Assembly (NCBI GenBank): GCA_943788445.1
Contig: CALSQH010000003.1
Location: 1-64,000, forward strand
Source of the DNA: an uncultured Pseudomonadales bacterium
Lineage (GTDB): Bacteria > Pseudomonadota > Gammaproteobacteria > Pseudomonadales > Porticoccaceae
Direction of reading: 5' to 3'
DNA: 64,000 bases
The notes beneath the pieces are model-generated. The model made no database searches and was not told where the DNA came from. It saw nothing but the letters and a program-made list of their open reading frames with translations. How positions within the stretch are numbered: the stretch's first letter is position 1; every line of letters begins with the position of its first letter. The position numbers and the translations under genes were made by a program. This document shows positions 27,886 to 36,867 of this stretch, piece by piece.

Positions 27886-30651
27886 TCAGAATTGATAGCG
27901 TAAATTTAGACCGATGGTGCGGGGACGAATTTGATTGGCGCGGGCAACTCCCGTCGAACCTGAGAAGACTGATTCAACCCAAGTGAGGCCGTCATTATTG
28001 GTCAGATTGTCGACAAAGATATCCGCCGTAATTTGATCAATCTCCATACCCACTTTTAAATTAAGTTGTCCGAATCCACCCGCCGGTGTTTGGCCAATGC
28101 CACTACCTACGCTGTTAAAATATTCACTGATATAGGCGTAATCAATACGAGCAAAGCTGTTATTGCTAGCTAAGCTAAAGTCATATTGAATACCTACCGT
28201 CGCATTAAAGTCTGATGATCCGGGTAAATTATCACCGTCACTACCACCAATAGTCGGATAATCACCTGAAAGCGTTGTTTCACCGTAAGAGGCGCTAAGG
28301 TCTACATGAAGGTTTTCCGTGATACGACTTTGGAACTCTAGCTCAACACCCTCGGATACTGCTTTACCGGCATTAAGAGGCACAACACAAGAGTCTACGC
28401 CATTGCTTCCTAGGTTAACTAGAACAGGGATATTGTCCCAATTAATACGGTACAGCGCGGCATTGAAGACAAATTGATTATCTGCCCAAGAAGACTTAAA
28501 GCCCAATTCAATGTTTTCTGTGGTGTCAGCATCCAATTGAGTCGGCGTAGAGATATTAAGCACATCACATGTGGGGATTTGCGGCAAACCTTCTCCAGGC
28601 CTAAAGCCTTCAGCCCATTGACCATAGACCATCATATCTTCATTAGGCGTATAAGCCAGTAACGCCTTATAACTTTGCCCTTTTTCGTCTCCTGATGGAA
28701 TGGGCGCGAAGGGCGCACCATTAAACGAGTCAATGCCACCAACTTCATAGTCAAAATGGCGAACACCTACAGTGGCTGTTAGTTGATCGCTAATGTCATA
28801 GCTTAACTCACCAAAAAAGGCCTTTTGTTCAAAGGTTTCAGTGCGAATAAGCGGAAACAGTATCGCCCCGGATTCTGGGGCAGTTGGGTCACCGCTCCAT
28901 GTCAAAATATTATCAATATTTTTTTCTTTGTCTTCATAATACACACCGACCACAAACTGTAAATCACCTTCTAATGAGGAACTCAATCGTACTTCCTGAA
29001 TAAAATTTTCAGTATCAGTTTTGGCTTCTGAGTAGTACGCGCTGAAAAATAGTTGACTAAAATCAGTATCAATCTCAGCGTTATAATCAAGCTGTGAGGT
29101 AGAACTGGTAAGGCTACCCCAGCCTAAATCGTAGCTAATCACCAAATTTGTAATATCTACCTCATTATTTAAAAACTCATAACGGCTGCCCGCCGGCCCT
29201 GTATTCACTCGATTTTGTTGATAGTCGCCAGCCGCATTTAAATTCACCTCTGGGGTTCCATCCTGCTCAATATCCTGCTGCAGGTGCATCAGTGTAATAT
29301 CCAGGTCTTCAGTGGGTTGCCAAAGAGTGGTTATACGAAAGCCAGTGTATTCATCGTTACCGACATCATTTCGATCCTGAATCACGCCGCCAACAGCTTC
29401 AGCGAGAGTATTTTGGAGGGTTGGTTGACTTGCTGCAACGTTGTTAATAAAGCCACTGTTATCGAATTGATAGGCCACTACTCGAACCGCTAGCTGATCT
29501 TCAACTAAGGGAACATTGATCATGCCTTGCAGCATAGTATTGTCATCGCCCCTTTCACCGGTTTGAGAGTACCTTGCAGAAACTGAGCCTTCCATCTCAC
29601 TCAACACAGGCTTGGCTGGCAGTACACGCACAACACCACCCATTGAATCGGCACCATAAAGGGTGCCCTGAGGGCCGCGTAACACTTCAATTCGCTCTAC
29701 ATCCACTAGCTTGATATCAGCATTTCCTTCTCCAGCAAAAGAACTTGTGGTTCCCAAGCCGGTTAATGGCACTTCACCTAAATAGACACCTGTGGTTGAA
29801 CTTGATCCTTGAGGATCTGCTGAGAGCCCACGTATGACAATGCTATTCTGACCTGCACCACGATCCTGCATGCTTATCCCAGGCAACGTTCGCAGGTAAT
29901 CATCCATCCCCACCAACCCGCGCTTCTCAATCGTATCCCCACTCAACGCAGAAATCGCCATGGCCGTATCCTGAATACTCTGCCCAGCCCCACGCTTGCT
30001 CGCGGTTACAATAATTTCATCAATTTGATTTTGCTGCGTCGCAGCCTGTTGATCGCTATCTACACCCTGTGCGGTTGCACCTGCTGCAAACACCGCTATA
30101 AATGTTGCCAGTAAATTTTTTCGTTTATTTATATTCATTCTCTTCCCCTTACCGTTTTGATTTAGGTCATTAGGTGAAATCGTGATGACTCCACTGTCGG
30201 TAAGGCCGCCGTATAGGCCGGTGTTGTGCAGCATGGTATCCAAGGCTTGTTGCAGGGTGTATGTGCCGACCACTGCGTTGACCTTTTTCGCTTCGACAAT
30301 TTCGTAGGGGAATAAAACCTGTATATCGGTTTGTTCTGACAGGCTGTTGAGTGCTTTGGCGACGCTTTGTTCAGGCAGGTTTAGTTGGTAAACCTTGGTC
30401 TGATTGTTGGCGGCTTGGGCGCTTGTACTCAGGCTTAAAAGTAGGCTGACAAACAGGGTGACTAAATGACACGCTACCGCCCTGCTCCGAACTTTAAATC
30501 CCGATGCCTTTCCCCCGAAGTGCCTGCAGCGATGTGTCTGCTGCGTAGCTTCTACGGTGTCCTTACGGGGGATATGTCGCATGGCTGATTTAAAACCTCT
30601 ATTGGAGGTGCAGTTTTTTTTGGTTATTTTTTTTATGCGCTGGTTTTTCAA
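27886..30651 (-). CDS. STN-domain TonB-dependent receptor with an internal second signal peptide
   Basis: A 921-residue outer-membrane transducer-type receptor. Residues about 55-80 are a signal peptide (HLVTLFVSLLLSLSTSAQA). Residues about 85-160 are the STN signalling domain (LPEQSVAKALNSLSEQT; VGTYTLQQALDTML). Residues 172-195 are a second complete signal-peptide-like segment (MNINKRKNLLATFIAVFAAG). Then come the TonB box (DEIIVTASKR), plug (IEVLRGPQGTLYGADSMGG) and barrel ending in LRYQF. The long form begins at a TTG with GAGGAGGG five bases upstream. The internal Met172 has its own RBS. It works with FecI/FecR upstream and imports an unknown ligand. Confidence 0.88.
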   Translation of the reverse strand: MKNQRIKKITKKNCTSNRGFKSAMRHIPRKDTVEATQQTHRCRHFGGKASGFKVRSRAVACHLVTLFVSLLLSLSTSAQAANNQTKVYQLNLPEQSVAKALNSLSEQTDIQVLFPYEIVEAKKVNAVVGTYTLQQALDTMLHNTGLYGGLTDSGVITISPNDLNQNGKGKRMNINKRKNLLATFIAVFAAGATAQGVDSDQQAATQQNQIDEIIVTASKRGAGQSIQDTAMAISALSGDTIEKRGLVGMDDYLRTLPGISMQDRGAGQNSIVIRGLSADPQGSSSTTGVYLGEVPLTGLGTTSSFAGEGNADIKLVDVERIEVLRGPQGTLYGADSMGGVVRVLPAKPVLSEMEGSVSARYSQTGERGDDNTMLQGMINVPLVEDQLAVRVVAYQFDNSGFINNVAASQPTLQNTLAEAVGGVIQDRNDVGNDEYTGFRITTLWQPTEDLDITLMHLQQDIEQDGTPEVNLNAAGDYQQNRVNTGPAGSRYEFLNNEVDITNLVISYDLGWGSLTSSTSQLDYNAEIDTDFSQLFFSAYYSEAKTDTENFIQEVRLSSSLEGDLQFVVGVYYEDKEKNIDNILTWSGDPTAPESGAILFPLIRTETFEQKAFFGELSYDISDQLTATVGVRHFDYEVGGIDSFNGAPFAPIPSGDEKGQSYKALLAYTPNEDMMVYGQWAEGFRPGEGLPQIPTCDVLNISTPTQLDADTTENIELGFKSSWADNQFVFNAALYRINWDNIPVLVNLGSNGVDSCVVPLNAGKAVSEGVELEFQSRITENLHVDLSASYGETTLSGDYPTIGGSDGDNLPGSSDFNATVGIQYDFSLASNNSFARIDYAYISEYFNSVGSGIGQTPAGGFGQLNLKVGMEIDQITADIFVDNLTNNDGLTWVESVFSGSTGVARANQIRPRTIGLNLRYQF
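30136..30150 (-). promoter_or_regulatory. Internal ribosome binding site and start inside the TonB receptor gene
   Basis: AAGGGGAAGAGA directly precedes an in-frame ATG (30138) that begins with a classical signal peptide. Translation from here would give a 750-residue receptor without the STN domain. Confidence 0.5.
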
Positions 30652-30742
30652 CGCGGCCCTCCTCTTTTTTGGTGGTGTTTCGGTGTCTATGATTGTTTAA
30701 ACATAGCAGTAGGTGGCGGGGTTTGCTGTGTGGGTGGCGGGG

Positions 30743-31816
30743 TTATTCGGGCTTTAGCCGCAGCTGTATATGTTGGTCGTCGATACGGCTAACCTGTATG
30801 CCAAAGCTGCTTTCGAGTACGTCGAACATGGCTTCTAGCTGACCGACTTTAAAGCGTCCGCCGATTCTGAGCTGGCTGATGGTGGGGTCGGCGATTTCGA
30901 TGGTGGTGGGCAGGTAGCGGTTGATTTCGGCGACTACGTGGCTGAGTGGGTCGCCGTCAAATACGAGGTAGCCTTCGCGCCAGGCGAGTTGGCGGCTGAG
31001 TTCTTGTTTGGCGAGGGTGCTGATTTCGTCGATAACGGCGGTTTTTTCTTGGGCGGCTAGTTGGCTGATTTCGCGGTTGCTGAAGGTGGCTTTTTGGCCG
31101 TAGCCGAGGCTGCCGATTTTTTCGAGGCGCTGTTGTTTTTCGACGCTGGCGGCGATATCTACGCGGCCTTCTGAGACTAATACTTTGACGCTGTCGCTGT
31201 TGAGTTGAACCGAGAAGGCGGTGCCTATGGCTTTGACTCTGCGTTTGCCGGCGTAGACTTCGAAGGGCCAGTTGGCGTTGTGGCTAACTTGGAAGTGGGC
31301 TTCGCCGCGCAGCAGGCGTATTTTGCGGGTGCTGTCGCTGTAGTCGATTTGCACTTGGCTGTCGGTGTTGATTTTTAGCATGGTGCCGTCGACGAGTTTG
31401 TGTTGTTGGATGTCGCCGATGGCGGTAACAAATATGCCGTTGGTGGCGTTGCTGGGCTGTGGGCCTAGGGCGGTATATAAGCCTAGGGCGGCGGCTAGCA
31501 TTAGGCTGGCGGCGATGGCGCTGTAGCGATTAAAGCTGAACAGTGGTGCCCATAGGCTGTTGAAGGTTTTGCGCGGTTTGTGCTCTCCCTGGGGAGTTGT
31601 TAAGGGAATAGACAGCTCGGTGAGTATATTGGCGTCGTCCCAAAATTCTGAGATGCGCAGCAGTTCTTCGCGGTGAGCGGGACTGCGGGCGACCCAGGTG
31701 CGCAGTTCGGTAATTTGTGCGCTGCTGGGTTCGTCGTCGCCATCTAGGCGTATTAGCCATTCTCGGGCTTCTTGCTCGATGGTTTCGCGATCAATAAATG
31801 CGTGAATGTTGTTCAC
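30743..31816 (-). CDS. FecR-family anti-sigma regulator
   Basis: A 357-residue inner-membrane regulator. The N-terminal cytoplasmic domain (EAREWLIRLDGDDEP; LRTWVARSPAHREELLR) contacts the sigma factor. One membrane helix lies near residues 95-115 (AIAASLMLAAALGLYTAL). The periplasmic FecR domain follows (LVDGTMLKINTDSQVQIDYS; RGEAHFQV; AIGTAFSVQL; VSEGRVDI). The C-terminal part (GDPLSHVVAEINRY) resembles an STN-like partner. Its start overlaps the sigma-factor stop by 4 bp. It should pass the signal from the STN domain of the receptor at 27886 to the sigma factor. Confidence 0.92.
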   Translation of the reverse strand: MNNIHAFIDRETIEQEAREWLIRLDGDDEPSSAQITELRTWVARSPAHREELLRISEFWDDANILTELSIPLTTPQGEHKPRKTFNSLWAPLFSFNRYSAIAASLMLAAALGLYTALGPQPSNATNGIFVTAIGDIQQHKLVDGTMLKINTDSQVQIDYSDSTRKIRLLRGEAHFQVSHNANWPFEVYAGKRRVKAIGTAFSVQLNSDSVKVLVSEGRVDIAASVEKQQRLEKIGSLGYGQKATFSNREISQLAAQEKTAVIDEISTLAKQELSRQLAWREGYLVFDGDPLSHVVAEINRYLPTTIEIADPTISQLRIGGRFKVGQLEAMFDVLESSFGIQVSRIDDQHIQLRLKPE

Positions 31817-32406
31817 TGCTGTTGACCTCTGTTGGTGCCTTTGCTTTTCTGGCTGGTGTTGGCGGTGTCGGCCATGCGGTTTTTTACAAAGTCGTCACAG
31901 ATTTTTACGCCGTTCATTAGGTGTTTCTCTACGGTACTCTGGGCTATTCCCAGTCGCGCGGCAATTTCTTTGTGGGACATGCCGTACACTTTACGCATTA
32001 AATAAACCCGTCGACATTTTTCGGTGAGGCTGGCTACGGCTTCGCAGTGGATGCCAAGCTTTTGTTGGGCCATGACTTCGTCTTCTGTGGTCCATTCATT
32101 GAGTAGGACGCTTGACTCTTCTTGATCCTCTATATAGTCGGTAATTTTTCGCGACTTGGATCGCAGTTCTGAGATGGCGACGTTTTTGGCGATGCGAAAT
32201 AAAAATGATTTGGGCTGCAGTACTTCGGTGGTTTTTTCAGCTTTATAGGCGCGCAGGAAGGCTTCTTGGGTAATGTCTTCGATATCTTGGGTATTGCGCA
32301 GGTAGCGTGAAATAAAACGCTTTAGGGCGAGTTGATGCTTTTCAAAGGCGGCCAGTATGGGTGTGGCTTGGCTCTTTTTTGTGTTTCCCCGCAATGGGTC
32401 AACCAT
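31813..32406 (-). CDS. FecI-type ECF sigma factor
   Basis: A 197-residue sigma factor. Region 2 is YLRNTQDIEDITQEAFLRAY...LFRIAKNVAISELR (about residues 35-95). Region 4 is CRRVYLMRKVYGMSHKEIAARLGIAQSTVEKHL (about 140-175), with a helix-turn-helix. It overlaps fecR (ATGA) and heads a ten-gene leftward run ending at dsdA. As in FecI systems it probably activates the receptor and downstream genes when ligand binds the STN-TonB receptor (inference). Confidence 0.92.
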   Translation of the reverse strand: MVDPLRGNTKKSQATPILAAFEKHQLALKRFISRYLRNTQDIEDITQEAFLRAYKAEKTTEVLQPKSFLFRIAKNVAISELRSKSRKITDYIEDQEESSVLLNEWTTEDEVMAQQKLGIHCEAVASLTEKCRRVYLMRKVYGMSHKEIAARLGIAQSTVEKHLMNGVKICDDFVKNRMADTANTSQKSKGTNRGQQQ

Positions 32407-32564
32407 GGGTTTTCTCGTTGTTGGTTGCCGGTCGTTTCATGATCGCTTGTGGCTATTTTCCAAAAAGCTTGGGTCTCTGAAACAGGGCTTAGGAGGTAAC
32501 CTAAACGTAGATTAGGGTTGCGGGTTTTTCAAGAATTGAACTGCTGGCGGTCTGAATATAGGTT

Positions 32565-33236
32565 TCAATAATGTACCGTTTCTAGGTTGGGCAGCAGGTT
32601 TTTCCATTTAACAATGTGGTTGGATTTTTCTGCGGGTAGCTGTTTTGAGTCGCCATCGATCATGAGTATGTCACGGGCATCAAACAGGTAGATGGGTTCA
32701 AGGTCTTTGCGCGCTGAGGCGGATTTAATGCGTCGTTCTATGTTGTCGAGTATCAGTGGTTCTGCGGTGGGTGTTGAAAAGTATGCGAGCACTGTGTGGG
32801 GGCGGTTTAGGCCGTTTGATTTAACGTAGCTGATACGCAGTTTGGCTAGGGGTACGCCCATGCGATGCAGGGTAAATAGTTTGGCGACGCTAAAGTCTTG
32901 GCCGTCGCCGGCGTGGTTGATTAAAAATTCTAGTGGGTTGGCGCGGGCATCGGTTTTTTGCCAGCTGTCGATGTCGTTGACTGGGTGGGCGCGGTTAACA
33001 AATTCATTGACCAGTGCAAGTTTGTCTAAGTCGAGTTTGGCGTCTGAGTGGTTGATCATTTTTTGCCAGTTACGCAGTCGTGTTTCGGCTACAGTGCCAT
33101 GTTCTGTGCGGACTTGCTCTAGTAGCTTTTCGGGGACTTGATAGGTTTCTGCCTCGCCGTGGAGGGCTATAACGAGCCCTGCTAGTACCATTTTTTTCGC
33201 CGGGCCAGCCATTTTCTGCGTTATATAAGTATTCAT
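32565..33236 (-). CDS. LapG-like transglutaminase-fold protein lacking the catalytic Cys
   Basis: A 223-residue exported protein (signal segment MVLAGLVIALHGEAETY) of the bacterial transglutaminase-like cysteine peptidase family. NDIDSWQ, NPLEFLINHAGDGQDFSVAKLFTL, RPHTVLAYF and LILDNI align with the LapG triad. The motif is normally GDCxDF/Y, but here it is GDGQDF, so Gly112 replaces the nucleophile Cys; His147 and Asp164 are kept. LapG cleaves the biofilm adhesin LapA under LapD control. This copy cannot use that mechanism. The ATG at 33236 is preferred over the longer frame from 33392, which would overlap the divergent LapD-like gene. Confidence 0.75.
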   Translation of the reverse strand: MNTYITQKMAGPAKKMVLAGLVIALHGEAETYQVPEKLLEQVRTEHGTVAETRLRNWQKMINHSDAKLDLDKLALVNEFVNRAHPVNDIDSWQKTDARANPLEFLINHAGDGQDFSVAKLFTLHRMGVPLAKLRISYVKSNGLNRPHTVLAYFSTPTAEPLILDNIERRIKSASARKDLEPIYLFDARDILMIDGDSKQLPAEKSNHIVKWKNLLPNLETVHY

Positions 33237-33374
33237 TAAAATACTCTTTTTGGGGTGGGTGCCAATAGACGCTATTCCTATACCGGCCCTTGGCATAGTG
33301 CTTTTTATAAAGTATGTTGATGAGGTCACAGTTATTCGACAAAAAGGGAACTGGTTAGACGTCAGGAGGACGCT

Positions 33375-33932
33375 ATGAGCCTGTATCGACAATTAATTAG
33401 TGTGATAAGCGCGGTAATATTTCTGCTTGTATCACTGTGGATGATGATCAGTGTCCATGGGGATAGGTCGATTATGATCAATCAGTTGCAGGTGCAGGCC
33501 CAGAGTGGCGCGACTTCGCTGGCTATTTCGATGACTGAGGTGATGGCCAAAACTGACCGGTCTCGGCTGGGGGTTTTGTTTAATGCGGTTTCTGACCTTG
33601 GTTATTATCAAACGATCTATTTTGTCGATCTCGACAATAACCGTCTTTTAGAACGTTCTTTTTCGGTGGAAAATCCTGAGGTTCCGGCGCTTTTTGTGCG
33701 CATTGTGGCGCTGCCCCCTATCGAGGCGCGCGCAGCGGTTTCGTCAGGCTGGACACGGGTTGGCGATGCGGTGGTGATTATGAGTTTGCGGCAAACCTAT
33801 GAGCAGCTGTGGCAGGCAAGCCTGGAAAAGGCGCTCTGGTGCCTGTCTATGTCGCTGGCGGCTATCCTGATTGCAACGATTATTATTCGGCTGCGTTTGC
33901 GGGCGGCGCAGCGGCCTAGGTCTCGACGTTAA
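33375..33932 (+). CDS. LapD-like N-terminal receptor fragment (no HAMP, GGDEF or EAL)
   Basis: A 185-residue protein, where LapD has about 650. It has an N-terminal helix (RQLISVISAVIFLLVSLWMM), a periplasmic LapD/MoxY-N-type domain (MINQLQVQAQSGATSLAISM; GYYQTIYFVDLDNN; SSGWTRVGDAVVIMS; YEQLWQASLEKALW) and a second helix (CLSMSLAAILIATIIIRL). It then stops where the HAMP domain would begin. The periplasmic domain is the part that binds LapG. Strong RBS (AGGAGGA). Only 96 bp separate it from gltX, so no hidden GGDEF-EAL follows. It is divergent from the LapG-like gene. Confidence 0.78.
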   Translation: MSLYRQLISVISAVIFLLVSLWMMISVHGDRSIMINQLQVQAQSGATSLAISMTEVMAKTDRSRLGVLFNAVSDLGYYQTIYFVDLDNNRLLERSFSVENPEVPALFVRIVALPPIEARAAVSSGWTRVGDAVVIMSLRQTYEQLWQASLEKALWCLSMSLAAILIATIIIRLRLRAAQRPRSRR

Positions 33933-33960
33933 TTTTATTTCTAATCTGGGGCGACAGATA

Positions 33961-33991
33961 GTGACAGATGCCCCTGGGAAAAACGTATAAT
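33961..33991 (+). promoter_or_regulatory. Probable gltX promoter
   Basis: A perfect TATAAT (33986-33991) with GTGACA (33961-33966) as a -35 candidate, spaced 19 bp. It lies about 37 bp before the gltX start. Confidence 0.5.
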
Positions 33992-34028
33992 GCGCTCTTC
34001 TAGTTGGTTAAAAATTTTGGATTTATAG

Positions 34029-35510
34029 ATGACTGTTCGCACCCGTATTGCCCCCTCTCCCACCGGTGACCCCCATGTAGGCACGGCGTATGTCGCGCTG
34101 TTTAATATGGCGTTTGCCCATAGTCAGGGCGGTGAGTTTTTACTGCGTATTGAAGATACTGATCAGGCTCGTTCAACGCCTGAATCTGAAAAAGCTATTT
34201 TGGATGCTTTGCACTGGTTGGGTTTGGATTGGGATGAAGGTCCAGATAATGGTGGCGCGCACGGGCCCTATCGCCAGAGTGAGCGTTCGGATATTTATCG
34301 CGAACATGCTGACCAGCTTTTAGATAGCGGTCATGCGTTCCGTTGTTTTTGCAGTTCCGAGCGTCTTGATGAGCTGCGCAAAACACAGATGGCTGAGAAA
34401 CAACCGTTGGGTTATGACGGCCACTGTTTGCACTTGCATCAGGATGAAATTGCTCAGCGTCTTGCCAACAATGAACCTCATGTTGTGCGCATGAATGTGC
34501 CCCGCGAGGGCCAGTGTGTGTTTAACGATATGCTGCGCGGTGAGATTAGCATTGAGTGGTCGCAAATTGATCTGCAGGTGCTGCTAAAAGCCGATGGCAT
34601 GCCGACTTATCATCTGGCCAATGTGGTCGATGATCATCTGATGAAGATTAGCCATGTAATCCGCGGTGAGGAGTGGATTAATTCGGCGCCTAAACATATT
34701 TTGCTCTACCAATACTTTGGCTGGGAAATACCGGTGTTTTGTCATTTACCGCTACTGCGTAATACTGATAAGAGCAAACTATCGAAACGTAAAAATCCAA
34801 CCAGTATTTTATTTTATCAGCGTATGGGTTATCTGCCTGAGGCACTGCTTAACTACTTGGGTCGTATGGGTTGGTCTATGCCTGATGAGCGTGAGAAGTT
34901 TACGCTAGCAGAAATGCTTGAGGTGTTTGATATTCAGCGTGTGTCTCTCGGCGGCCCGGTGTTTGATGTGGAAAAACTCAGCTGGTTAAACGGTATGTGG
35001 ATTCGCGAGGAACTTAGCGATGAGCAGTTAGCTGACCGACTGCAAGAATGGGCACTTAACCGCGATACGCTGATGGCGTTTCTGCCTTTTGCTAAACAGC
35101 GCATGGAGACTTTTTCGGATATCGCGCCTCTGGGCAGTTATTTGGTCTCTGGCATGCTGCCGATTAGTGCTGAGGACCTTAAGTCTGCCGGTATGGAGGA
35201 AGAGCAGCTGCTGGAAGTATTGCAGTTTGCTCTGTGGCGACTTGAATCGGTGCAGTCCTGGAACCGAGACAATATCTTTAATGCGTTAAAAGCGGTGGCT
35301 GATGGTATGGAGATTAAGTTAAAACCGTTTTTGGCTCCCCTGTTTATCGCGGTTGCCGGCAGCAGTGCTTCGATCTCGGTGATGGATTCAATGAATTTGC
35401 TCGGCGCCGATATGTCTCGAGCGCGTTTGCGCTATGCTATCGACTTGCTCGGCGGTATTGGTAAAAAGAAACTCAAGAAGCTCGAGAAGGCTTATCAACA
35501 GCTTGCTTAA
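34029..35510 (+). CDS. gltX: Glutamate--tRNA ligase
   Basis: A 493-residue class I aminoacyl-tRNA synthetase of normal length. [19 protein letters not shown] carries the HIGH-equivalent signature (residues 8-20), and KLSKRK (about residue 250) is the KMSKS-equivalent. The zinc-like CFCSSERL region is present near residue 110. It charges tRNA-Glu with glutamate. It has its own promoter and is followed by tRNA-Ala. Confidence 0.97.
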   Translation: MTVRTRIAPSPTGDPHVGTAYVALFNMAFAHSQGGEFLLRIEDTDQARSTPESEKAILDALHWLGLDWDEGPDNGGAHGPYRQSERSDIYREHADQLLDSGHAFRCFCSSERLDELRKTQMAEKQPLGYDGHCLHLHQDEIAQRLANNEPHVVRMNVPREGQCVFNDMLRGEISIEWSQIDLQVLLKADGMPTYHLANVVDDHLMKISHVIRGEEWINSAPKHILLYQYFGWEIPVFCHLPLLRNTDKSKLSKRKNPTSILFYQRMGYLPEALLNYLGRMGWSMPDEREKFTLAEMLEVFDIQRVSLGGPVFDVEKLSWLNGMWIREELSDEQLADRLQEWALNRDTLMAFLPFAKQRMETFSDIAPLGSYLVSGMLPISAEDLKSAGMEEEQLLEVLQFALWRLESVQSWNRDNIFNALKAVADGMEIKLKPFLAPLFIAVAGSSASISVMDSMNLLGADMSRARLRYAIDLLGGIGKKKLKKLEKAYQQLA

Positions 35511-35536
35511 TCTGCTGTGTTTAGTACTAAACTAGC

Positions 35537-35565
35537 TTGACTTGATAAGAGGCGGTGCCTATCAT
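35537..35565 (+). promoter_or_regulatory. Sigma-70 promoter of tRNA-Ala
   Basis: TTGACT (35537-35542), 17-bp spacer, TATCAT (35560-35565), then a GC-rich discriminator. The predicted start is about 10 nt before the tRNA. A 12-bp palindrome TTTAGTACTAAA (35520-35531) lies just upstream. Confidence 0.75.
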
Positions 35566-35581
35566 GGCGCCTCCTAAATTT

Positions 35582-35657
35582 GGGGCCTTAGCTCAGCTGG
35601 GAGAGCGCAACACTGGCAGTGTTGAGGTCAGCGGTTCGATCCCGCTAGGCTCCACCA
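35582..35657 (+). tRNA. tRNA-Ala (anticodon GGC)
   Basis: A 76-nt tRNA with encoded CCA. The acceptor GGGGCCT pairs with AGGCTCC (one G-T pair). The anticodon stem CAACA/TGTTG encloses CTGGCAG, anticodon GGC. The T loop GGTTCGATCCC is canonical. Confidence 0.95.
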
Positions 35658-35665
35658 AATACAAA

Positions 35666-35694
35666 CCCTCAAGCCCCAAGGCTTGGGGGTTTTT
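35666..35694 (+). terminator. Rho-independent terminator of tRNA-Ala
   Basis: A 10-bp stem (CCCTCAAGCC with GGCTTGGGGG, one T-G pair), loop CCAA, then TTTTT. Confidence 0.85.
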
Positions 35695-35780
35695 ATTTGG
35701 GCGAACGGTAGTGAGCATCGAACTGCTGAAAGCGGTTCACAAGGAGCACAGCGACGCAGAACGCCCACATGGGCAGCCCC

Positions 35781-35840
35781 CTTCACTTAAAAAAAAAGGT
35801 GATAAGCAACGCTTCGAATCATCCCGAGGTGGTACTCTGC
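35781..35840. repeat. Direct repeat, left copy (hairpin-forming)
   Basis: A segment of about 58 bp that is roughly 80% identical to 43752-43810, sharing the exact core GCTTCGAATCATCCCG. Within it GGTGAT-AAGC pairs with GCTT-ATCATCC around a 3-nt loop, with a short bulge. The two copies bracket the DyP-patatin-P450-FadL cassette. Confidence 0.6.
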
Positions 35841-35991
35841 CGCAACCCGACATCATAGTGACGAAACCCCGTATACCCAATTACACTCAGCTCGTGAACA
35901 AACTCCTCAACCAAGTTATACTCGCGTGTATAACTTTCAAAAGACCTTACTGAATGCTTCTCCTAGCCGCACTAACAGCGAATCAAAAAAT

Positions 35992-36261
35992 ATGATAATT
36001 AATTGGTTTCCGCTTAAAAAACTCCGCTCTTATTTAAGAAATCCCTATTTTAGCTTACTGGCGGCTATTGGAATGATTTTTAGTGGCGGCCATGAGTTAT
36101 TCAACGCTTATGAGGCTTTTGAGTCTGAACAGACGTACTTCAGCGTAATTCATGGCGCGGTTTTGTTCGGTATTTTCCATGCCGGAATAGCGATTTCAGA
36201 CATTTGGGAGTCTATCGAACTCTTTGAAAAAGCTGAAACGTCCTCTCAGGAAAACAATTAA
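35992..36261 (+). CDS. Small membrane protein A, paralogue of the protein at 43293
   Basis: An 89-residue protein with two hydrophobic segments (YFSLLAAIGMIFSGG; VIHGAVLFGIFHAGIAISDIW) and an acidic tail. It shares the pattern N/S-P-Y-x(2)-L...G..F.....HG.....F/L-H......E with the 70-residue protein at 43293, so they are diverged copies at opposite ends of the cassette. The ATG at 35992 is preferred over 35926, because the extra N-terminus is low-quality and non-hydrophobic. Function unknown. Confidence 0.6.
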   Translation: MIINWFPLKKLRSYLRNPYFSLLAAIGMIFSGGHELFNAYEAFESEQTYFSVIHGAVLFGIFHAGIAISDIWESIELFEKAETSSQENN

Positions 36262-36867
36262 ATAAGCCGTATTTCAGATACTTATATTGTTACCCAATGC
36301 ATTTTTTTTGGCGGCTCCGCATTAGCGAATAAATATCCTATTAACTAAATTAGGGATAGATGAGGAATGATAGAGCGACAAGGGCTAAGAGTTAAACCCC
36401 GATGAAATATACTGAGAAAATTCTTTTTTTCACAGTCAGTCCAAGACAATACCGCCAGAGCACTATTCATTTATGTTTATTGGCTGTATAGTTTCTATAT
36501 AATAAATTTCCGGTCCATTGGCAGTAATCCAGACCTTTTAGTAGGTTGAGTAATTAAGGGGTTTTTATACTTACTATATTCGCAGCAAGAAGGTTAATGG
36601 TCCGTGGCGGTCCTGTTCGCAAACCAAGTTAAACCTTTATTGTTTAAGTTACTTTGGCTCGGCCGGAAGTTTTATAGTCTCGAAAGGTAGCAGAATTATC
36701 TTGCTGGAATAGTACTCAATGTTATTAACCGATGCTTAAATCCATTGTCAGACTTACTTCCACGCGGTAGTTTTTACTGTTTTATCGCGGCTATTAATGG
36801 CCTGAGCTGTACCCATACAATTAAAAAATAAGATAAAAAAAATAGAATAAAAGTAGGAAGTTGAGTA
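36262..36867. other. 606-bp AT-rich gap before the DyP-P450 gene run
   Basis: No ORF with a convincing start or RBS is visible on either strand. It is AT-rich with several T-runs and a weak inverted repeat (about 36332-36358). It must hold the promoter and leader of the run that starts at 36868. Nothing else recognisable. Confidence 0.5.

Noticed and set aside
22531..32406. Lasso-peptide isopeptidase locus (S9 protein with TonB, FecI and FecR)
   Set aside because: The gene company is similar, but no lasso precursor, B protein or asparagine-synthetase-like cyclase is present, and the S9 protein lacks Ser and His.
35555..35953. A 132-codon ORF on the plus strand
   Set aside because: It reads straight through tRNA-Ala, its terminator and the direct repeat; a typical spurious tRNA ORF.
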